From: Pseudomonadota bacterium
Lineage (GTDB): Bacteria > Pseudomonadota > Alphaproteobacteria > Rhizobiales > Xanthobacteraceae
Assembly: GCA_023387735.1 (NCBI GenBank)
Contig: JAEWHP010000032.1
Coordinates: forward strand, 1 to 64,000
Length of the DNA stretch: 64,000 nucleotides
Reading direction: 5' to 3'
In this document: positions 63,306-64,000 of the stretch, in pieces
Position numbering within the stretch: the first letter of the stretch is position 1
Layout of the letters: every line of letters starts with the position of its first letter
The notes under the pieces: model-generated
Database searches by the model: none
Told to the model about the DNA's origin: nothing
The model's input: the letters and a program-made list of their open reading frames with translations, nothing else
Translations under genes and position numbers: made by a program

Positions 63306-63433
63306 GTCATTGCGGGGCGACACGAAGTGTCGAACTATGGGGCGCCCTTGCGCCCCTGAAAATCCCGAGGTGACGGAAAAGGAAAGGTCGCGAGAGATTC
63401 CGGGTTCGATGGTTCGCATCGCCCCGGAATGAC
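63306..63433. repeat. Intergenic palindromic repeat (GTCATTGCGGGGCG / GCCCCGGAATGAC family)
   Basis: Outer ends GTCATTGCGGGGCGA and TCGCCCCGGAATGAC pair. The interior is partly rearranged and includes GGGGCGCCCTTGCGCCCCT. Same broad family as the copies at 49486 and 55143. Confidence 0.75.
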
Positions 63434-63442
63434 GTTGCCAGA

Positions 63443-64000
63443 TCAAACCATCCGGTACGTGCCACCGATCACCGGATCGCCCTCGGTGGCGACGATCCCG
63501 CGGGCAACCAGATCTTCCAGATGGGCCAGCACGGAATAGCCGGCCGCGCCGGTCAGCCGCGGGTCGATGCCGATATAGATCGCGCGCACCATGGTGGGGA
63601 TGTCGGCCTCGCCCTTGGCGAGACGGTGCAGGATCGAGGCCTCGCGGGCCTGGCGATGCCGGGTCAGGAAACGCACGTAACGCTGCGCGTCCGGGATTTC
63701 CGGGCCATGGCCCGAGAAGTACAGATCCTCGTTGCGTGCTTCCAGCCGCGCCAGCGAGGCCATGTAGTCGGTCATCGCGCCGTCCGGCGGCGCCACGATC
63801 GAGGTCGACCAGCCCATCACGTGATCGCCGACGAAGTTTATCTTTCGCTCCGGCCACGCGAACGCCAGATGGTTGGCGGTGTGGCCAGGCGTCGCCACCG
63901 CTTCGAGCGCCCACCCCGTCCCTTCGATGACGTCGCCGTCCTTGACCTCGATATCGGGCCTGAAGTCGCGATCGGCGCCGGATTCCGGATTGTGCTTCTC
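63443..64000 (-). CDS. Metallo-beta-lactamase-fold hydrolase, C-terminal part (cut by window edge)
   Basis: About 185 residues of the C-terminal part; the frame is open to the window end (EKHNPESGADRDFRPDIEVK...). ATPGHTANHLAFAWPERKIN carries the His of the PGHT motif, NFVGDHVMGWSTSIVAPPDG an Asp ligand and LYFSGHGPEIPDAQRYVRFL the late His. A winged-helix-like C-terminal region follows (SVLAHLEDLVARGIVATEGD). This matches the glyoxalase-II-related hydrolases with a C-terminal helical domain, such as those acting on thioesters. Its N-terminus with the HxHxDH motif is outside. Confidence 0.85.
   Translation of the reverse strand, partial: EKHNPESGADRDFRPDIEVKDGDVIEGTGWALEAVATPGHTANHLAFAWPERKINFVGDHVMGWSTSIVAPPDGAMTDYMASLARLEARNEDLYFSGHGPEIPDAQRYVRFLTRHRQAREASILHRLAKGEADIPTMVRAIYIGIDPRLTGAAGYSVLAHLEDLVARGIVATEGDPVIGGTYRMV

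Overview
The window reads as alphaproteobacterial chromosome, most likely Bradyrhizobium or a close relative. The basis is the Bradyrhizobium-type porin N-terminus at the left edge, high G+C core genes, several long cyclase-TPR proteins, a complete Liv-type ABC operon, a TRAP operon, and the order histone deacetylase / xseB / dxs / tlyA / RlmD-like. No taxonomic search was run.

Positions 1-15,300 look like an integrated genomic island, or its tRNA-proximal part. The right edge is a tRNA-Gln(TTG) gene on the minus strand. A tyrosine integrase overlapping an excisionase-like gene points at its 3' end. The DNA is visibly less G+C-rich than the rest: 27 of 60 bases at 11041-11100 against 39 of 60 at 26041-26100, both hand counts. 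Cargo includes a serine recombinase, two putative exported or membrane proteins, an overlapping DUF488/unknown pair, a double-XRE plus Dam-type adenine methyltransferase fusion, a class III cyclase-TPR protein, and clusters of very small coupled genes. It also carries a csbD gene with a textbook EcfG stress promoter and terminator, a GrlR-like gene, and a 1024-residue protein that looks like an archaeo-eukaryotic-type primase fused to a helicase ATPase. The left att copy was not found, so the left border is open.

Positions 15,650-31,230 are metabolic core: an acyl-CoA dehydrogenase of the long (about 600 aa) class, a MalY/PatB C-S lyase-type aminotransferase, a dctQ-dctM-dctP-hutD TRAP operon with overlapping junctions, a livKHMGF operon with a perfect 12-bp hairpin after the binding-protein gene, a second cyclase-TPR protein, and a glyoxalase-fold dioxygenase-like protein.

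Positions 31,350-46,500 hold an enoyl-CoA hydratase, a 5'-nucleotidase-family phosphoesterase, a histone-deacetylase-like hydrolase, xseB, a membrane protein with a hydrolase-type GHSSGS motif, dxs, a nucleoside deoxyribosyltransferase-like gene, two RNA methyltransferases, a VWA-like DUF1194 protein, a Sel1-repeat protein, clpS, a REP-associated tyrosine transposase flanked by REP palindromes, and a third cyclase.

Positions 46,600-64,000 hold a GMC oxidoreductase, aroC, a phosphoglycerate-mutase-like phosphatase, an ECF sigma/anti-sigma pair, a CbpA-type DnaJ protein, pdxH, an SDR dehydrogenase, corA, an L,D-transpeptidase, an extensin-family protein with a short tandem repeat, an acyl-CoA synthetase, a Sel1-like membrane protein, a DUF1499 protein and a truncated metallo-beta-lactamase-fold hydrolase. 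At least four sequence families of intergenic palindromes are scattered through the core but were not seen in the island.

The most unusual content is in the island. It has a candidate self-replication or defence module (primase-helicase fusion, orphan methyltransferase, DUF488 pair) and several tiny genes in overlapping frames, one of them frameshifted.
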